Origin: Echinococcus granulosus
Taxonomy: Eukaryota; Platyhelminthes; Cestoda; Cyclophyllidea; Taeniidae
Direction: 5' to 3'
Length of the DNA stretch: 64,000 bases
NCBI RefSeq assembly: GCF_000524195.1
Contig: NW_020170432.1
Span: 326,847-390,846, forward strand
This document shows, one piece after another, positions 38,701 through 60,700 of the stretch. The notes under the pieces were generated by a model. That model was given only the letters and a program-made list of their open reading frames with translations. It was not told the DNA's origin and did no database searches. The position numbers and the translations under genes were made by a program. Positions within the stretch are counted from its first letter, which is position 1; each line of letters starts with the position of its first letter.

Positions 38701-40425
38701 GTCGTCCCACTCTAAATCGTGTTTCGCCTAGTAGTGCATCTTTGTTCCCTCCTAGGCATGTGTCAGAGCTCTTCAGCAAGTAAATTCAGCTGGAATCCAA
38801 GGTGTGAAGATAGTTACCGATAGCATGTTCACACTTAACTGCGCCACTGTGTGGTACTTGAAGTGGCAAAAGAACGGCTGGAAGCTAGCCAATGGGAAAC
38901 CGGTGCTTCTGAAGAAGGACATTCAGCGGCTGGTTGAACAACTCGATACTCCTGATCTCCACGTTTCCTGGGTGAGTTGTCTATTCCAAATGGGCAATTT
39001 CCTCTAGAAACAACCAATAAATTTCCCTCTTTCACATCTCTTACTTGTAAACCCGTTGACTTATGTTAATTAGGGATGGGTATTTGTAATTTTGTGCCTG
39101 AAGCCCCTTGTATCGTGAAGGACATGACCTCACTTCGCTAGTCATATATACTGGAAATTTTTATTCCTCTGTATTATTTGCTTTCTTTTGTCCGTAACGG
39201 AAGTATGAATGGGAGCTTTGGACAAAATAAGCTTTAAGATTATATTCAAATCGAACCGGGACTTGGGGAGTTAGAATTTGAGAATAAGAAAATACAAACA
39301 AATTTCAAGAAGCGGTAAGTGCAATGATTTCTCGACAGGATTTCTTGCTATACTTATACATTTGCCTCAGCTTTTGCTAACAGCTTGGAAGCATCTGTAT
39401 AGAATCCGTTAATGCAGCTTAATCATCTTTGGAGAGCCGGCGGAAGTCTGGCTTGCTACCCAGCGTGCTTCAGCCTTTCAAATTTGCAGGTGTTCGTCTT
39501 TGTAGGCGATTGTGTTGTGTTGCGTTGCATTGTTTTGCGCTGTGTTTATCATTCCTCACAGGTTCGTCTCCTGTGCATTTTCACAATTGTTTGGGCGCCT
39601 ATCATGCGCCCAGGATGATACTTTGACGCCTTAATTGAACCTTAACAGAAATGAGGAGTTGCTGTGGTGGTGAGATGAAAACTACCACAGTGGTTATTGT
39701 TACCTCATCCGTTTGAAGAGTTACCGTTTAAACTGTTCAGTGAATCACTAAACTGTCCTACCGTAGTAGACTGCAGGAAGACACTTTTGGGTTGGACTCG
39801 GCCATTAGGGTGTTGCCTGCTGTCACATTAATTGGTGGCGTCTGGGCGGGACTAGAAGAGGGTGGTCTTTGGCATAATTTAGTGGCTGGTGTGTGTGGGT
39901 TGTTGACATTTATAGGTCCAGTAGCATGCCTTTTGGGAGGCGGGGCATATGAAATTGTAAGTCCTCGTTTGACTTGAACTTCACTAGTAATAGCCCCTTG
40001 ACCCCTAATAAGTCATTTTTACACCTCCAAAAGGCATACGCTACCTTTGTTGAAATACGGTAAATCAATGAGGATACATTTCCCCGAAAGTATTGCCAAC
40101 TTACATGAAGTTTAAATGGCTTTCTCTAACTTCAAGCATTCTTTACATGGCTTGTAAATGCGCCCTTTCTATTTTCCCAAACGGGAGCCTTTAAGTGACT
40201 TTCCATTGGTCTATAATAAAACCTAGGTCGATTTTTACACTACTATCGATTGGCTAAAATGACAATTTCCTGTTCTTTTAGTGTCACTCACCCGGACACC
40301 AAGGCAAATGGGGCAATGAACAAGCCGATCGGCTAGCTGATGAGGGTGCCGACCTACCTTACACTTACAAAGAAAACGACGATCCCGATGCTACTGATGT
40401 GGATTTTACCGAGGCAGATGTCTAA
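35725..40425 (+). CDS. RNASEH1: Ribonuclease H1
   Basis: Seven exons: 35725-35777, 36420-36511, 36546-36637, 36675-36744, 36853-37016, 38756-38971 and 40282-40425. They give 276 aa, close to the usual length of animal RNase H1. The enzyme cuts the RNA strand of RNA:DNA hybrids (R-loops, replication primers). Residues 2-47 are the hybrid-binding domain ([23 protein letters not shown]). A Ser-rich linker follows. The catalytic domain starts near residue 108. All acidic catalytic residues are present: D115 (YTDGS), E155 (NNRAEIE), D179 (VTDSMF) and D245 (NEQADRLAD), plus the mobile-loop H235 (SPGHQG). The C terminus is acidic. Introns of 34 and 37 nt occur early, and introns of 1.7 and 1.3 kb late. 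The visible start goes straight into the binding domain, so no mitochondrial presequence is seen. The stop lies 256 bp before PGM1 on the same strand. Confidence 0.96.
39425..39545 (+). repeat. Intronic repeat shared with PGM1 (copy 1)
   Basis: This copy lies inside the last RNASEH1 intron. Its end (TTTGTAGGCGATTGTGTTGT and GTTGCATTG) and its preceding 80 bp resemble 46150-46262, in the last PGM1 intron, in the same orientation. Confidence 0.5.
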
Positions 40426-40681
40426 ATCCTACCTTGTTTTGTTTCCATATCAACACTACTTGTGTTAATACATTACCTTTGTGTAGATCACCTCACTTCT
40501 CATTGGCTTGTTCGGTGCCTTGAAACTATGGTTAACATTGGCTTTTCCATTTCTTTGTATTACAAAAGGCCAAGCTACTCCTTACCTTTCTCCGTTTTTT
40601 GTGCCATTTGATTGCTCCCTTTCAAGAGTAATATTATTAGCATGCAGCTGAATTAGTCCCACCTTTGCTGTCTTCAGCGGA
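40426..40681 (+). promoter_or_regulatory. Short RNASEH1-PGM1 intercistronic region
   Basis: These 256 bp contain the RNASEH1 3' UTR and the PGM1 5' end. No AATAAA or ATTAAA is present. A strong acceptor with a pyrimidine-rich approach (CTGTCTTCAG, AG at 40676-40677) stands only 4 nt before the PGM1 ATG. This is what a spliced-leader addition site between two cistrons looks like, although a cis-spliced PGM1 leader would give the same acceptor. Confidence 0.5.
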
Positions 40682-47688
<7,007 letters not shown>

Positions 47689-50600
47689 GTTTCCATTCTT
47701 TCCGCGCTTTCTCGTGATCTTTTCCTCACCCCTCTGCTTTGCGTAGTGGGCATCATCTTGCCTTTCTAGTTGACAATCTACAAACACACACACACGCCCC
47801 ATCCCTGCCCTTGTCCTTTCTCTCTTTTGGTTTCGAATTCTCACCTCCGTTACGAAGGACCAACACTTGCAATGGAATGATATTTTATGATTTTTAATTT
47901 GCAACTAAAAAATACATGCCTATTTGGGTGCCAGTCTCCCTACGTGGTGTTGATTTCTCTGTTCTGTTTGATGCCTTGTAGTAGATGTGCCCACACACCC
48001 TATTCGCCCGTCCATCCCACGCTGTTGATATTGGCAGCCTTTGTCAGAGCGTAGCTTGGGTGGCTGCACTTAGCTTCTTTGATTTTGCACCTGATTCAAC
48101 ATCTATTTTGATTTGACAATGATTATTTCATCGCCGTTTAGTGTTTTAGTTCTGTCTGGAAAAACCATTGACATGACAGAGTTAAGAAGTTTTGTATGTG
48201 TACACAACCAGTTGGGCGTGTTCTTTGGTAGCGCAGCCTAGTGTGCGACGCGGCAATCGTCTTGTCACCTTCAGACGTCACGAAAGGTATGACACGTGCT
48301 CTCCCTTTATCAGTTTGCCAAATCGAGATTGGTTGTTACGTGGAGAATTTTCTGCACCTGACGGAAATGCGAGAATTCCATCTTTTTCCTCCTAGTTTTT
48401 GTGTTGCATAAATTCCAATCGGGTCTGTGGTAGTCGACTTTCTTCCCAAGGTCCCGGTAGTGAGTGTGTTAAGACTAAGTCCTCTTAAGTATCGTTTTAT
48501 TGCATTCCCACGACCACCAGGATAGTCAAAAGTGCCCTCCATTCCTCTTGATCTTTTCCGGTAGCGCAGCTACAGGATGTTCTTTTTTGAGGCTACACTC
48601 TGCTTAGTTCGAAGTTTCTTCTGCTTTCAACACCATCTGAGGTTGCAAGGCTAGGGTGTAGGCGGTTATGCTAACTCTGGTTTCTTGAGGAGTTTGACAC
48701 AAAGAAACAAACCATTCAAAACTTATCCACTTCTCTTTTTGACTAAAAGTTGGTTTGGTTGCTGCTTCTAATTTTTCAGACGAGGGAGAAGATTTCGCGG
48801 CGCTGAAGCGCTTTGTGATCGCTTTTAGCCATTTCCTCATCTGCGGGCAGACTCATGGGGGCTTTTTAACTGCAGGGAGATTTTTCGCTGCAGTAAGCAT
48901 AGTTTTAGTCCTTCTTCCTCTCCCACCGGGACAAATGGTGACCACGATTCCCCCTTTTGACAAAATTTTTTGCCGCCTCTTCACGCCCTTCTTCCCTTTG
49001 CTTCTCAGCTGTCCTTTTTTTGCTCATGATCATGTGATTGTCGAAAAATACTCCCAGTTGGAGTTCAGATAAATATTCACCGGGACAATACGAAGGATGA
49101 GGTAGTGCCTTCCTCCCTCCCATTCCCATTAATCTAAACCTTCTCGTGAGTGAGTTTTTTGGGATGTGACATAAAACCATGGCTTGTATTTTCCTGTTAG
49201 GTTAGGAATACGACTTTCCTTTTAACCACCTGTTTTTATAACGAGTGTTTGAAGGCCTTCAATAGCGAGGCGAAGGAAGATCAAAATGGCATTTTTTCCC
49301 GAATGTTAAGTGCACGAAAATTACTTCACCATTAGTTTGTGTTGCGACAGCTAGCACTCATACACACGCACACACGTATGCATGGATGTGGCTGGCTCTG
49401 GACCATACTCTTAGTCGCAGAAGCATCTGCCTCCTCTCTCCCTCTCCTGATTGGTCAGTTCCTGCTACTGGGGCTTTCACTACTTCTGTGTGCGTGTATG
49501 GATGGCAGTTGTATGCAATTCGCGTCCTGGAAGTGTGTTTCACCCTTCTACAAGGCCAGCTCGTAAGAGTTCCCTCGCTCTCATTACCGCCTTTTATTTT
49601 GTACCTCTATCCGATGGTCATTGTTTCCCCATACCCTCTGTTTATGCAATTCCGATCAGTTGCTGTGGTTTCAGGCACAATCATTTTAGTGCTAAGTTTC
49701 AGACCATGGTGGTTGATCAAATATCACTTAACAGTTGCTTTAGACCTAATGCATTAGCTCTATCACTTAACCATGTCTGGTTATTTTAAGAACCCTTTTT
49801 TACTTACATTCAAAACCGAGTTTATTAGGGTTTTCCAAACAAACCTTAAATTTAATTCAGTGGTGATGAGTTTGCAATGCATTAGGCATATCTGGCTGCG
49901 AGTTCCACTTTCATTTTGTCTTTTGCCTCCGGGGCTAAAGTGTGCCTACTGAAATGGGGAGTGGAGGGGGTTTCGGGGATAAGCAGTGATGTGGTCCTTC
50001 GCATGACGTTGGAATTTGAAAGTCATTTCTCATCCGAAGTCAGCGAAGCAGTACAAGAAATTGATGATCTTCAGAGCTTCCTTTCCTCACCTAATGAATG
50101 TAGCACCCCTTTACTTGCTTTCCACCACTGTTTCAGTTGATTTGGGTATAAATTATGTTAAACATTAGTGGGAATTCCTCCCCACAAGTTAACCTCGACA
50201 GCTGCCTTTGAGTGATTCATGCCAGAAGTTAAGTTGTTTGCGTCATTTGATTTTCCGTGGCACGCTTCACTAACACCATCTCTACGACGAGAGGCCTGTG
50301 CACCCTTGGAGCCAAAGTAAACCCCTGCCGTAAAGTTGACTGGGTGGAATCACATCCATCACCTCCAACCGACACCCGGCTTAATTAAAAGCAAGGCATT
50401 TGCGATGGAGAGCGCAACAGAGTAGCATGCCGAAAGTGATTATAGGCGGGTGTATGAACCTTAGGCATTTCAGTGGGTCGTGCTAAAAACTGCATCAACT
50501 TTTTTGGTCATTTCTTTCAAAACTAAAACTTGTCATCTATTTGTTCCGACATTGCTTTTTTCGCATAGTGAGTACTTGAAAGCCTTTTTAGAGTAGTTGG

Positions 50601-53600
50601 CTGAAGTGAGCTCATTGAATGTTCATCCTATCTCAAATAGACTTTAGCATTATTTCGTTTGAATATTCGTCTTTTATCGTGTTGAATGAATTTTCTTTTG
50701 CATTTTTCTCTCTTATTTAACCGTTTCAGTGATGTAAGGTACGTGGACTCCGGTGATTAGCGTGCTGAGTTCTCTGCACTTGTTCGGGGATTTAAAATTC
50801 TCCACAAAAAAATGGTAATCTTGCCTGATTTCCTGGGACAAATCAACCTGAGGAACTTGTCCTACTCCTTCATTTCTACTACTTTATTTCTACCACCAAC
50901 ACCTATCACTGACTTAACTGGTCGTTTTGGGCCTCCCGCCCTGCGATTCACCTACTCCATTTTTGATATCTTTTTGTCAAAAATCAGATTAGGCCTACTA
51001 TTGCTTCACCTTTTAAGCCCTAAAGTGACAGACTGTCATATTCTTGTCAATTTTTTTGGCAACACCTAGGTGGCGAAATTTAGGAGCCCTGTCAAGTGCT
51101 CTCCTTAATGCTTGCCTACTCCTATCTAGTTTTATATCGTAGGCATTAAATTTGATTAGAGTCTTGTTTACCCTCAACAATAAAATTGGACTTGGCCATG
51201 TAAGGCAATTTTCGTTAGAATTTCTTTTTTATGCTCTAGCTTGGCCTAACTTATTCGGGGATGAACTAGCCCACTAATGAGTGTTCCCCGCCTCTCCTCA
51301 CCTTTATCCACATTTTTGTGGCAGGGGCGGATTCATGGAGCGCAGTTTCTTGTGGACAAAATCTTCCTCGTGATGGATGACCGATATACCCCATTTCTGT
51401 GTTCCATCATTCCACATTCTTTGCTATCAGTTATCACTACATGTCTTAGAGTACCGATGTCGATGTGTGTGTGGTACGGTTCCAGTAGTAACTCATTGTT
51501 TTTCACCATTCTACTGACGCAAAACCAAATAAACTGGCTTTCATCATTGATATCGCTTGCTGCGTTTTTCCTCCAGTGAATAGAGGTATGTCTTCGCATC
51601 GCTCCTCTTTGACTTCGTGCACCCCCTTATCTTGTCCGACCCCTCGGTTGACGCATTTAAGGCTATATTTTCAGACGATCGGAGCTCTGTCAGTATCACA
51701 CAGACCGTTTTAGACAGTTAGCTTTAAACAGAGGAGAAAACCAGTCTTCATCCCGGTATAACTGGAATAGCTACTCAAACGTTTGAGATTCATCGTAGTT
51801 ATGTCTACAAAATAGGAAATGAAGTCGTTATGAGCCGATTCCTCTGATTTAGTTGTTGCTTTTGTACCACTCCTGTTACCTGTCAACTTAGAGATGACCG
51901 CTCAGCTTGATTATGATCCTTTTTCGATACTTAAAAAATTAACTCTCCCTGTTAACTTCTTTATTAGCAAATGAACAGAATTGGTAAATGTTGGCTTTGT
52001 TGTCTGAGAAGGGTGGTGGATTCCTGCTAAACAGATTAATACCATTTTTATGTTCTATAAACTCCTCTCCTGAACTGTCCCCCCAGTTTTGCTTACGGAA
52101 GGATTGTGCCAATCTGGCTGTCGCCTTTATGGTGATAATCACCACATGACTCGGTAATGTGATGTGAATTTGATCTTTCCATCTGGTGTGATTTTAGGGG
52201 AATCCGCCCCTTTTTATCCCCCTTCTACTTGAAGGTAAGGTTTTTTACTTTTCTAATCTCTCTCCCAAGGTTCTCTGCTTTCGAGAGTTCGACCAAGAAA
52301 CACTTCTCTTCTTGTTGTTATGGTGTGGGAAGAAGATAAATAGAGAGATGAAGATTACCCAACAGTATGGGAATTCAAATTGCGTACTTACAAACTGCAT
52401 GGTCTGTTGACTTACCAGTGCAACTTTTTTTCTCTTCTATCTATGCATTAAAAAGGGTGATCCTCCACTCAGAATGTCGCATTTGCATGAATAATTGAAG
52501 CGCGGAGCAGTATTTAGTGACAGTAGGCACCGAACCCCGCAGTGCTTTCGCCACCGTTTCCACATTCCTCCTCATTGATCCGATGGGCTGAAGGAATTGC
52601 CAAACTATGATTGCTGTTCTTTTTTTGTACTTTTCACCCTTCACACAAATCTTGTTCACCCCCTTTGCCCCCCCCCTCCAACCCCACTCCACTCGCCTTG
52701 ACAGCGACTCACGTAGGGAGAGAGGTCCGCTTTTTGTTTCAAAAAAAGTGTCCGTGTTTTTATCTTAAACCTGAAATAGATTAATGCTTGTTCATTTCTC
52801 TTTCATTTTGTCCTTAAATTCATGCACGATTTTTCTTTGCCACTTTTCCCGCTAAGGTGGCTAGTCGTGTCCTCGGCATCACCCGTTGAAAGTCATGCCT
52901 TATTTGGTTTACTTTTACAGCACGAACCACCCATTTAAGCCTCCTTTAAACAGAAAATTTCTATTGAATATTCTTGTTGGATTGCTTCTTTAATTTCCAA
53001 CTCAGTTGGACTTGGATGGAGTTGTTCAAAGTGATGCCCTGTGGCGTTTCATCATCACTCTTTGACAGAATAACACTAACTGCACCTAACTCACAAAGGC
53101 AGGTTTGTTAGTAAAGAGAGGTTAATTTTCGGTCATTTCATAAAACATTCAATATTACCCCAAAATGAAGCCTGGCATGCTTTATTTAGACAACAGACTT
53201 GTGTGATAACTCTTTCTTGTTCACTCACATCTGGTCTCAATGTTAACTAATAATATTAAACTTTTTTACATGTTTTTTGCATTGTGTGAGTTGGAAAGAA
53301 GGCAAAAGGTTTTCTTTTGCTTTAAAGTTAAACAATGCATTCTTAATTGCATGTTTTTTTTCCAACTGTCGTGGCCTCGTGGTTGAATTACTCTGATTCC
53401 CAAGGTCGTCGCCTATGTGAGTATCCTCAAACTATCTTACGAGGGTGGGTTTGCTTTGGCGGTATCAAAGGTGCCACTTTGTTTTTGGGAAATGAGTTTT
53501 TATTTTCTACGAAACCTTTAAGTTTTCCCTGTGACCTTAAATCGTATCAGTAGTATCGACAGGAATATTGGTGGTTTCTACCCTCGTAGCAGTCTTACTA

Positions 53601-56422
53601 GTAAAGGAGTTTTAGCATTCCTTTTCGAAATTTGCCCACTCCGTGCTCCTTGGTTACCCCTGACAACATTATAGAACAAAAGTCATGAACGAATGTTTTC
53701 TAGATATATAGAAAGGCCGAGACTGGCAGCACAGGACTGGCACGAGTTGATCCGTAGCATAATATGGTTTTAGAACAAGTTAGTTGAATTTTTCTGAGTT
53801 CATTTCACTTGCTTTGCATGACTTTTATTCCATTTTCTCATATTCGTATTGTGAACTGCGACGCCTCGCCTCCTTCCTGAAGTCGTACAGGCTATTACCA
53901 GTGAGGAAGGAGGATTTTTTTACAAAGTACAGAAGAGCTGGGGGGGCCATAAGAGTGGTCTGAAAGCCAAGCATATTCACAGTTGTTACAATCCTACTGC
54001 AAGTTTCCCCATTGTTTCGCCTTCCACGACACCCATGCCTCTCTATGTTTTTTGTGCAGTCTGTTGTTTGCCACTCAATAATTCGTTACTTTTTACGAAC
54101 ATGCCTTCCTCTTTATTCTCCTCGGAATGGATGGGGGATCAATTGGGGTGTGAGCACCACAGTAATCGGTAAACAGTGCAATTTTACTACCACATTAAGG
54201 GGTGAATGCTAACTTGCTCCACATGTAAAGTCCTCGGAACCTGCAGTAATTTTCAAGTGAAGTTATTTTCGTATTGAGGCTCACTCTCATACCCAATTTG
54301 ATGCTATAATGTGTGAAAATTAACTATTTCCTTCATCCTACCTTCAATTGACGTTGTTGTTTTATTTGCGATTTTTGTTTGCCCGAATCTGCTTACTGTC
54401 ACGGATGTGACCTTTCGGGGCAAGTTTTAGCCGGATCAATAGGCAAATCACGTAATGACTTTGCCTTCCCCCCTCCTGTCAGGATGTTCTCGCTTTACTC
54501 TACGACGCGTACTTTTCGATGTGCCTATACTCACTGAACTTGTTTAACTTTTTAACACGTCTGGTTCGGTGGAAATACTCATTCACTTTGGTCTTGAATC
54601 ATCTCCTGTCAGAGCGCTTCGTGGTATCATACAGGCAGCCATTCTCCACTTAAGTCACGAATGGTAGGCCTCTATTCTACGCTGTCCGATGTTAATTCAC
54701 AAGCTTTCACACTTCCTTTGGGGGTTTTTTGTCCGCTTCCGATTTGTCAGCCATCTCACAATAGCATCTGTTGCTCATTCTTCTGAATGCATGATTTAAA
54801 TTGCCGGAAGAGTGGTCATGCTTTGATTTATGAAAGAGAGTGGATTGGCACCGCTGGTCATGCCATGTTTTCTTGGGATGCAAGTTCTGTTGTGTTCACG
54901 GCCTTTTAGAACCTCACTCTTACCAACCGACCGACCGGATGCTGAGGTGATATTAAAAAGGTGGTAAACTCGTTTTGAACTTTATTACCACCGTACGGTT
55001 ATCCTCACTATCCCCTGCCTTCGCAAATTAGCGACCCTTTAAACGTACAAACAGCAAAAATGTGGATTTTTTTCAGCTGAGTGATTTCTTATCAGAGCTT
55101 CATCTTTGAATTTATTTTTTAATGGAAATTTTTATGCAGGTTGTGAGTGTCGAAAAAAATTAGGTTTTTATTTCGGCGCAAGTTTCACACCCACTGCCTC
55201 CACAACTCCGAGAGTAAATCACTCGCACGCAAATCTAAACATCCGCATTTCATGCCTCGGGTGTAGCCACAGTGACTGGCCCCGATGTTTTACATCTCTT
55301 TGTCTGTAATCTCTTGTACCTGATAAGCGGCGTTGTTCGGTCCTCCTGTCGGGTCGTTACCATAGCATGCCAAATTCAGTGCCGCAGTGATGCACGGTAT
55401 TACCGCACGCTTCCTCCGCACAAGTAAATCCTTTTATGCTATTTCTGTGCTATGATTACGTTATACTCATGTTATTGTTAACTTTCCTATTTTTACTGAC
55501 CTTTTTATTTTTCCGTTTTTTTACCTTCAAATGATCGGAACTCCCTCTTTTTGATCCTGCTTTTTGAGGTATCATGATGGGTGCATCAGTCGTTTTCTGG
55601 CCCCCACCATGTTCCATCATCTGTGACTGAGTGGAAGGAAAGGGGAGGGAGGTGCTGGGAGTCGAGAACAAGGAATGCTTTTTAAAGTGTCTCCGTCGTA
55701 AATTATCCTCCTAAGCTGATATTCTTTCACCCGGCTACACTCTTGAGGGGCCTCTGGAACACTCTAAAGGCGTTATTTTCCAAATGCCATGTCTCTAGGT
55801 GAAGAGAAGTTGCAGTGCAGTTCAAAGTTTGTATGTAAAAGCAGACTTCGTTCTCAAGACGCCTAACTTGGTTACTCAGATAAGGGATTCAGTTGTTTCT
55901 ACTGTCTCCCAGTCTGCCTCATTGCAGAAGTAAATTGAAACACATCGGAGGGTGGTTTTGAACACCTTCCGAACCCTGTCTTGGACTAGTAATGTGTTGC
56001 AGTGAAAAAAATGTCATTTTAGTTGAGAACTTTTAAAGATCTACTGTATTATTGCTACTCATCTCTATTTAGCCTCTCATAAAGCAGTATCCTCTTCAAA
56101 ATTGTCTTTTGCGGACCCTAAAAACCACCCTACAGTTGCTATCTCAGATTGCCATGCACTGTTTTGACAGGGCTGGCAGAAAACGCGAGGTCGGAGTGCT
56201 AAGACCACACATATACATGTCACATCCCACTTTTACTGCCGTATTGTCACAACTTTTTTCCATGTAAAAGAAATACTTGAGTATTTTGCGAGCAACTACA
56301 CTATTCACTCTAACGGGCACGATGTATGACCCACACCTTGTCATCTACAAAAGGTAAGGTTTGTGTTTCCGGTGTTTTATAAAGCATGCTCTAAAGAGCA
56401 CATTTTCCTGACAGATTGTAAA
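47689..56422. other. Intergenic region, no gene supported
   Basis: No recognised exon was found on either strand. The open frames at 48.6-49.8 kb are pyrimidine-rich, overlap in several frames and lack paired splice sites with conserved content. No RNA gene was recognised. The PGM1 3' UTR must lie at the start. Confidence 0.55.
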
Positions 56423-57740
56423 ATGGCCGATGATAGCACAAAGCTGAGTCCGCATCTGGGCATGCGAAAGAAAAGGAGCGTCCAATTCCTCGTTGACTGT
56501 CACCTTCAAGAGGCGGAAAGCATTGGAGGAGGACCAGTTGAGGCCTCGGGCTATTGCTCCTGCCACGAGGGTGACAATATTTCTGTTCGGAGCACGGGAT
56601 CTACCCACCGAATGGTCGTCTGTCCAATTCGTTCCGCTAGCCCGCGACCATCCTCTGGAACTGTTGATTCGGTGACGGCGGATGAGGATGAGGACGGCAG
56701 TCCAATCACCATCTCTCGACCCCCCGATGCTCCAGAGGACCTGGCGGTCTTTGAGATTGGTCTTGGAATGCTTAGACAGCACACTATCTACGAAGTGCAG
56801 TTCCTTCTTCCTACTGCAGGCCGTTTGAATAGTGAAGATGTAGAAATCGCTCGTACGAATGTTGTTCTACCCCAGGAGGGAAGGCATTTTGAACGAGCTG
56901 CTGATGTAGAGGTCATCCGAATCGACTTTTTCAAGAATGATGGTGGTAAGTCTTGACGTTTTATTAGCGTTGTTTGCTTTCAAATCTAGGAAGTGGCTTT
57001 GTTGTCAGTGTACGGTATAGGGCTAGGTGACCTCGTCTTCCTCTTCCTCAATCCTTCAGACGATTCACCTTTTGATTCTGCCAATGCAACAGTACTTGAG
57101 TGAAGCGGAATCAACTGCGCGAAAGGAATAGAAGTGATAGGATAGTTTTTCTACCGCAGAAAGAATGCACTTTTTATTGGTAGAGATTGTGTTCCTAAAC
57201 ATTTTTTTTTTCGCTAGGCAGTCTACATTAGTGTAATTTGTTCTGCTAGGGAGAAGTGCAATGTCATCCCAAAAGCTAATCTATTTTTCTGGAAAAGTTT
57301 AACTAAAATGGAACTACTTGGGAAAAGCGTACTCTAGGACGGTATCCCAGATTTACATCCCATCTTCATTCCATCTTTTTACTCTCTAACGCAGTCTGTT
57401 CACATATCCGTCTTCTTGCCTTCCGAAGTATTCTGACCATCGCATTGTGTTGTGGGTCATTATACAAACTCCAGTTCTGATAGTCCCTCCGCTATGTGAG
57501 TCTTCCACGACAAGCGTGCAGTTGGTGGATTCTCCCTGGAATGGGTTAGCCAACCCTGCTGTTAATGAAGATGTTGTAAGGTACACGAGTCTTAAGATGG
57601 TCTTATGCCTATTCACGTAATCAAAAGCGAAATTGAAACAAATGTCCTTCCGGTTTTCACCGCTTAGAGTCATATATCTTGGTTTTAACGGCCTTTACAC
57701 TTCCTGAATGAACTTGAGCGTCTATGTGTGTGTTTATTAG

Positions 57741-57787
<47 letters not shown>

Positions 57788-60700
57788 ACATAATAGATTT
57801 ATGGAGCTCTTTGCGACCATTAAAGTCTTGGCTAGCTTTACCACGCTCCTTTTCTACACTACTTGAAAGGACGCTTCACGGACGTGCCGTATCCCCATTG
57901 GGATTAGAGGAATGGAGGGAGGAGTTGTGCAGACCCAAGCGTTAGGAGGTTTACTTTTCCCTTGGATGCCGAATTAATATTCTCTTACCTGTCCTTTAAC
58001 ACCAGGGGAAATTTAGCCTACTCTACTCTAATCTGATCGCAATGAGGGTAAATGACGGCTGCGTAGAGGCGTTTATTGTTCAGTTATCGCCCTTTATGAT
58101 CGCTTAGCCGTTATTTCTACATTCTCAAGGTGGAGTGCCATAACACTTCCGCTTCAAAACTGAAATAAATCTCTTGTTTTTGGGTAGAAATTGATCTAAG
58201 CATTCAGCCTATGGTTTAAGTTTCTTTTTGTGCATGGAACATTGAGTAGTGAACGTTCGTCGAACAAGAATCCAGTTTTTTACGAAGTCGATAAGTGGAG
58301 TCTGCTCTGACATGGACTTGAAAAAAACGAAACCATTGTCCTTTCCTTTGGTATAATCAGCCAAGTTGAGGCTTTTTTTCCTAATTAAAATAGACACATC
58401 AACTAATATGAATTCTTTTCGAGCGGAGAGGGTGATACAGAGGGGTGATGACGGATGCACATGAAAGGGACGAAATGTGGCTTGATTTCAGTGCGTGAGG
58501 GGAAAAGAATGACACTTTTTTGATTTAGAGCATGTAAAGCCTCCAATCAAAACATGACCAAGATCATTAATAGGTGAGTTTGTACCCAAGACCAGAGGAG
58601 AGACGTCGAGACCACCAGGGAAGACTTGGGCTGACCAAGTGGGCTAAGAGATGGCATTCTTGTGGCCTTCCGACCTAAAAATAGAGGGGATAGTGAATAC
58701 CCGTGGTAGGGCATTATAACATCGAGGAAATAGGAAATAAAATGAGGAAATATTTCTTCGGAATAGAAGCAGGAAAGATGAGGAGAGTCAAGCATAGTCG
58801 GAACTTTGTGGATCATAAAGGCGAAGGACGACGAAAGCTGTGGACGAATTCCAAGTAGTGAAAGTTGTATCGCATTTTCGACACGACTAAATTACTTCAT
58901 TGTTTAATTCTTACCTTGGGGAGTGCCATTCCCGTTGAAGGATTTGTAGACACTGATGAATCGTTCTAGGAGAGTCTGTGGTACGATAGCTTGTCATCCG
59001 GTGTGTTTAAACGATCCGAAATTGTAAATGTTCATGCTTGTGCCTAATGTTACCCTGATAAAATTTACCGACAGGCTTCGCTTTGACCTGGCCTCCCGGA
59101 GGAGGCATTTGACGCGCCTGGTCGCTGTAGTGGTGGACTGGAGACCATCACGTCCGGGATCGTCACTGACACAGAGACGTAGGGCTGCACGCATTTGAGA
59201 CATTAACATTCAAATCGTTCTGTCTACCAATGAAGTATTCTACTGGTGAACGTTTGGGCAGTCTCATTTTGTTGATGCGAGTAGATGTTTGGGCGTTGGA
59301 GTTGTACGTCTTGGCCTTCTGTAACAAGAACGTTGGTTAATCAACACATGCTATTGTGTAGACGCCGCCACTAAGGATTGTACCTGCCGTCAACTTGGTG
59401 AATGGTATCAGGAATGGTCTATTTCTCACAAATTTTTCATCCACTATTCCGGGTAGAATTGGTATCTCCTCTTGTATGTAGTACTTGGACAATGTCCACC
59501 CATTTTATGCCTACCTATAGAATGGGACCTTCTTAATAGGAATAACTGAGTAAAGATATACAAATGGTAGATCGGAGCTTCCATTCATCTCAAAAGCCCA
59601 TGTCGGGTAATCCTTCAGTAAGAGGATTTAAAAATGGAATGCTTATTTCTCTGAGAACGACTATGATCGGTTGGTTCGTGAACTCGAGCCATGCCATCAT
59701 ATGATTGCATAACAAGGATTTGCTGATGGTTTGAGAGGTGTTTATTTTGCGTCTATCTAGTCCCCTGAAATGAATGCATTGTATGAAGATAATGTTTACG
59801 GTTCTCTGTGTGTTGATAGCTAGGTTCACATCCACCTGTTCTGTCAGACAGCTTGTTACTGGTATTTTTTGGTAAATGTCAGCAGGTGTCTGGTTTCTCG
59901 CCTCCTTTTGTTCAAATAATGACCGAAATTGACTTACCTCTTAAGAAAAATTAAGGCCTACCATGTCCAGCCAGCATCAACAGAATTGTTGGTTGCTAGG
60001 ACTCTCCTTGGCCTCGGTAGACCTTCGAGTATAAGTCGGCGCAGATCTAGCGTCACCAGCTGTAACGCCTCGAGAATTCTCCCTCTACATGAACGATGCG
60101 TTCTATTACTAAGGTGGTTATCGAATTTTGGAGATTAAAGAGTTAAAGATAATGTTTTACTTTACAGTCACCTTCCCTCTTTCGGTTCCGTCTTCGTCAC
60201 TCCCGTGGTTACTTTTCAGGTTAAGTGGTCGCGAATCCTTCTGGGAATTTCAATGAGCCTCGGAAGGGGAGCAAAGCTGACACGATGAATTCGCATTAGA
60301 GAGACAGGGGTCCATTGGTGTGGAGTTATTTTATGACTTTCTTAAGTTTTCCGTCTCATAAATGTGACCTGCACTAAGCGTACTCTCTGCCTAAGAGGAC
60401 TATCATGTCCTCAAATCATGAGGTGAATTGCCGCTTTCATAGTGAAGTCTAAAGTACTTCTTTAATGAGTATCTTCAAGGCATTCTAAGTCGGTCTTGCT
60501 TCAGTCATTACTGGCCATTATTGCAGCAAACGCGATCTGACTTCGGTAGCTCTTCACTTGTGGACTTTTGCAACTTCCACCATTTCCATCAGCGCCACTG
60601 CCACCGAAATATGGAGTTTTACTCGTTTAGACTGCATTCCCTTACTACTGTGATTACCTAATCCCCTCCGCCGAAGACAAGTATGGAAGAAGGGTCAAAG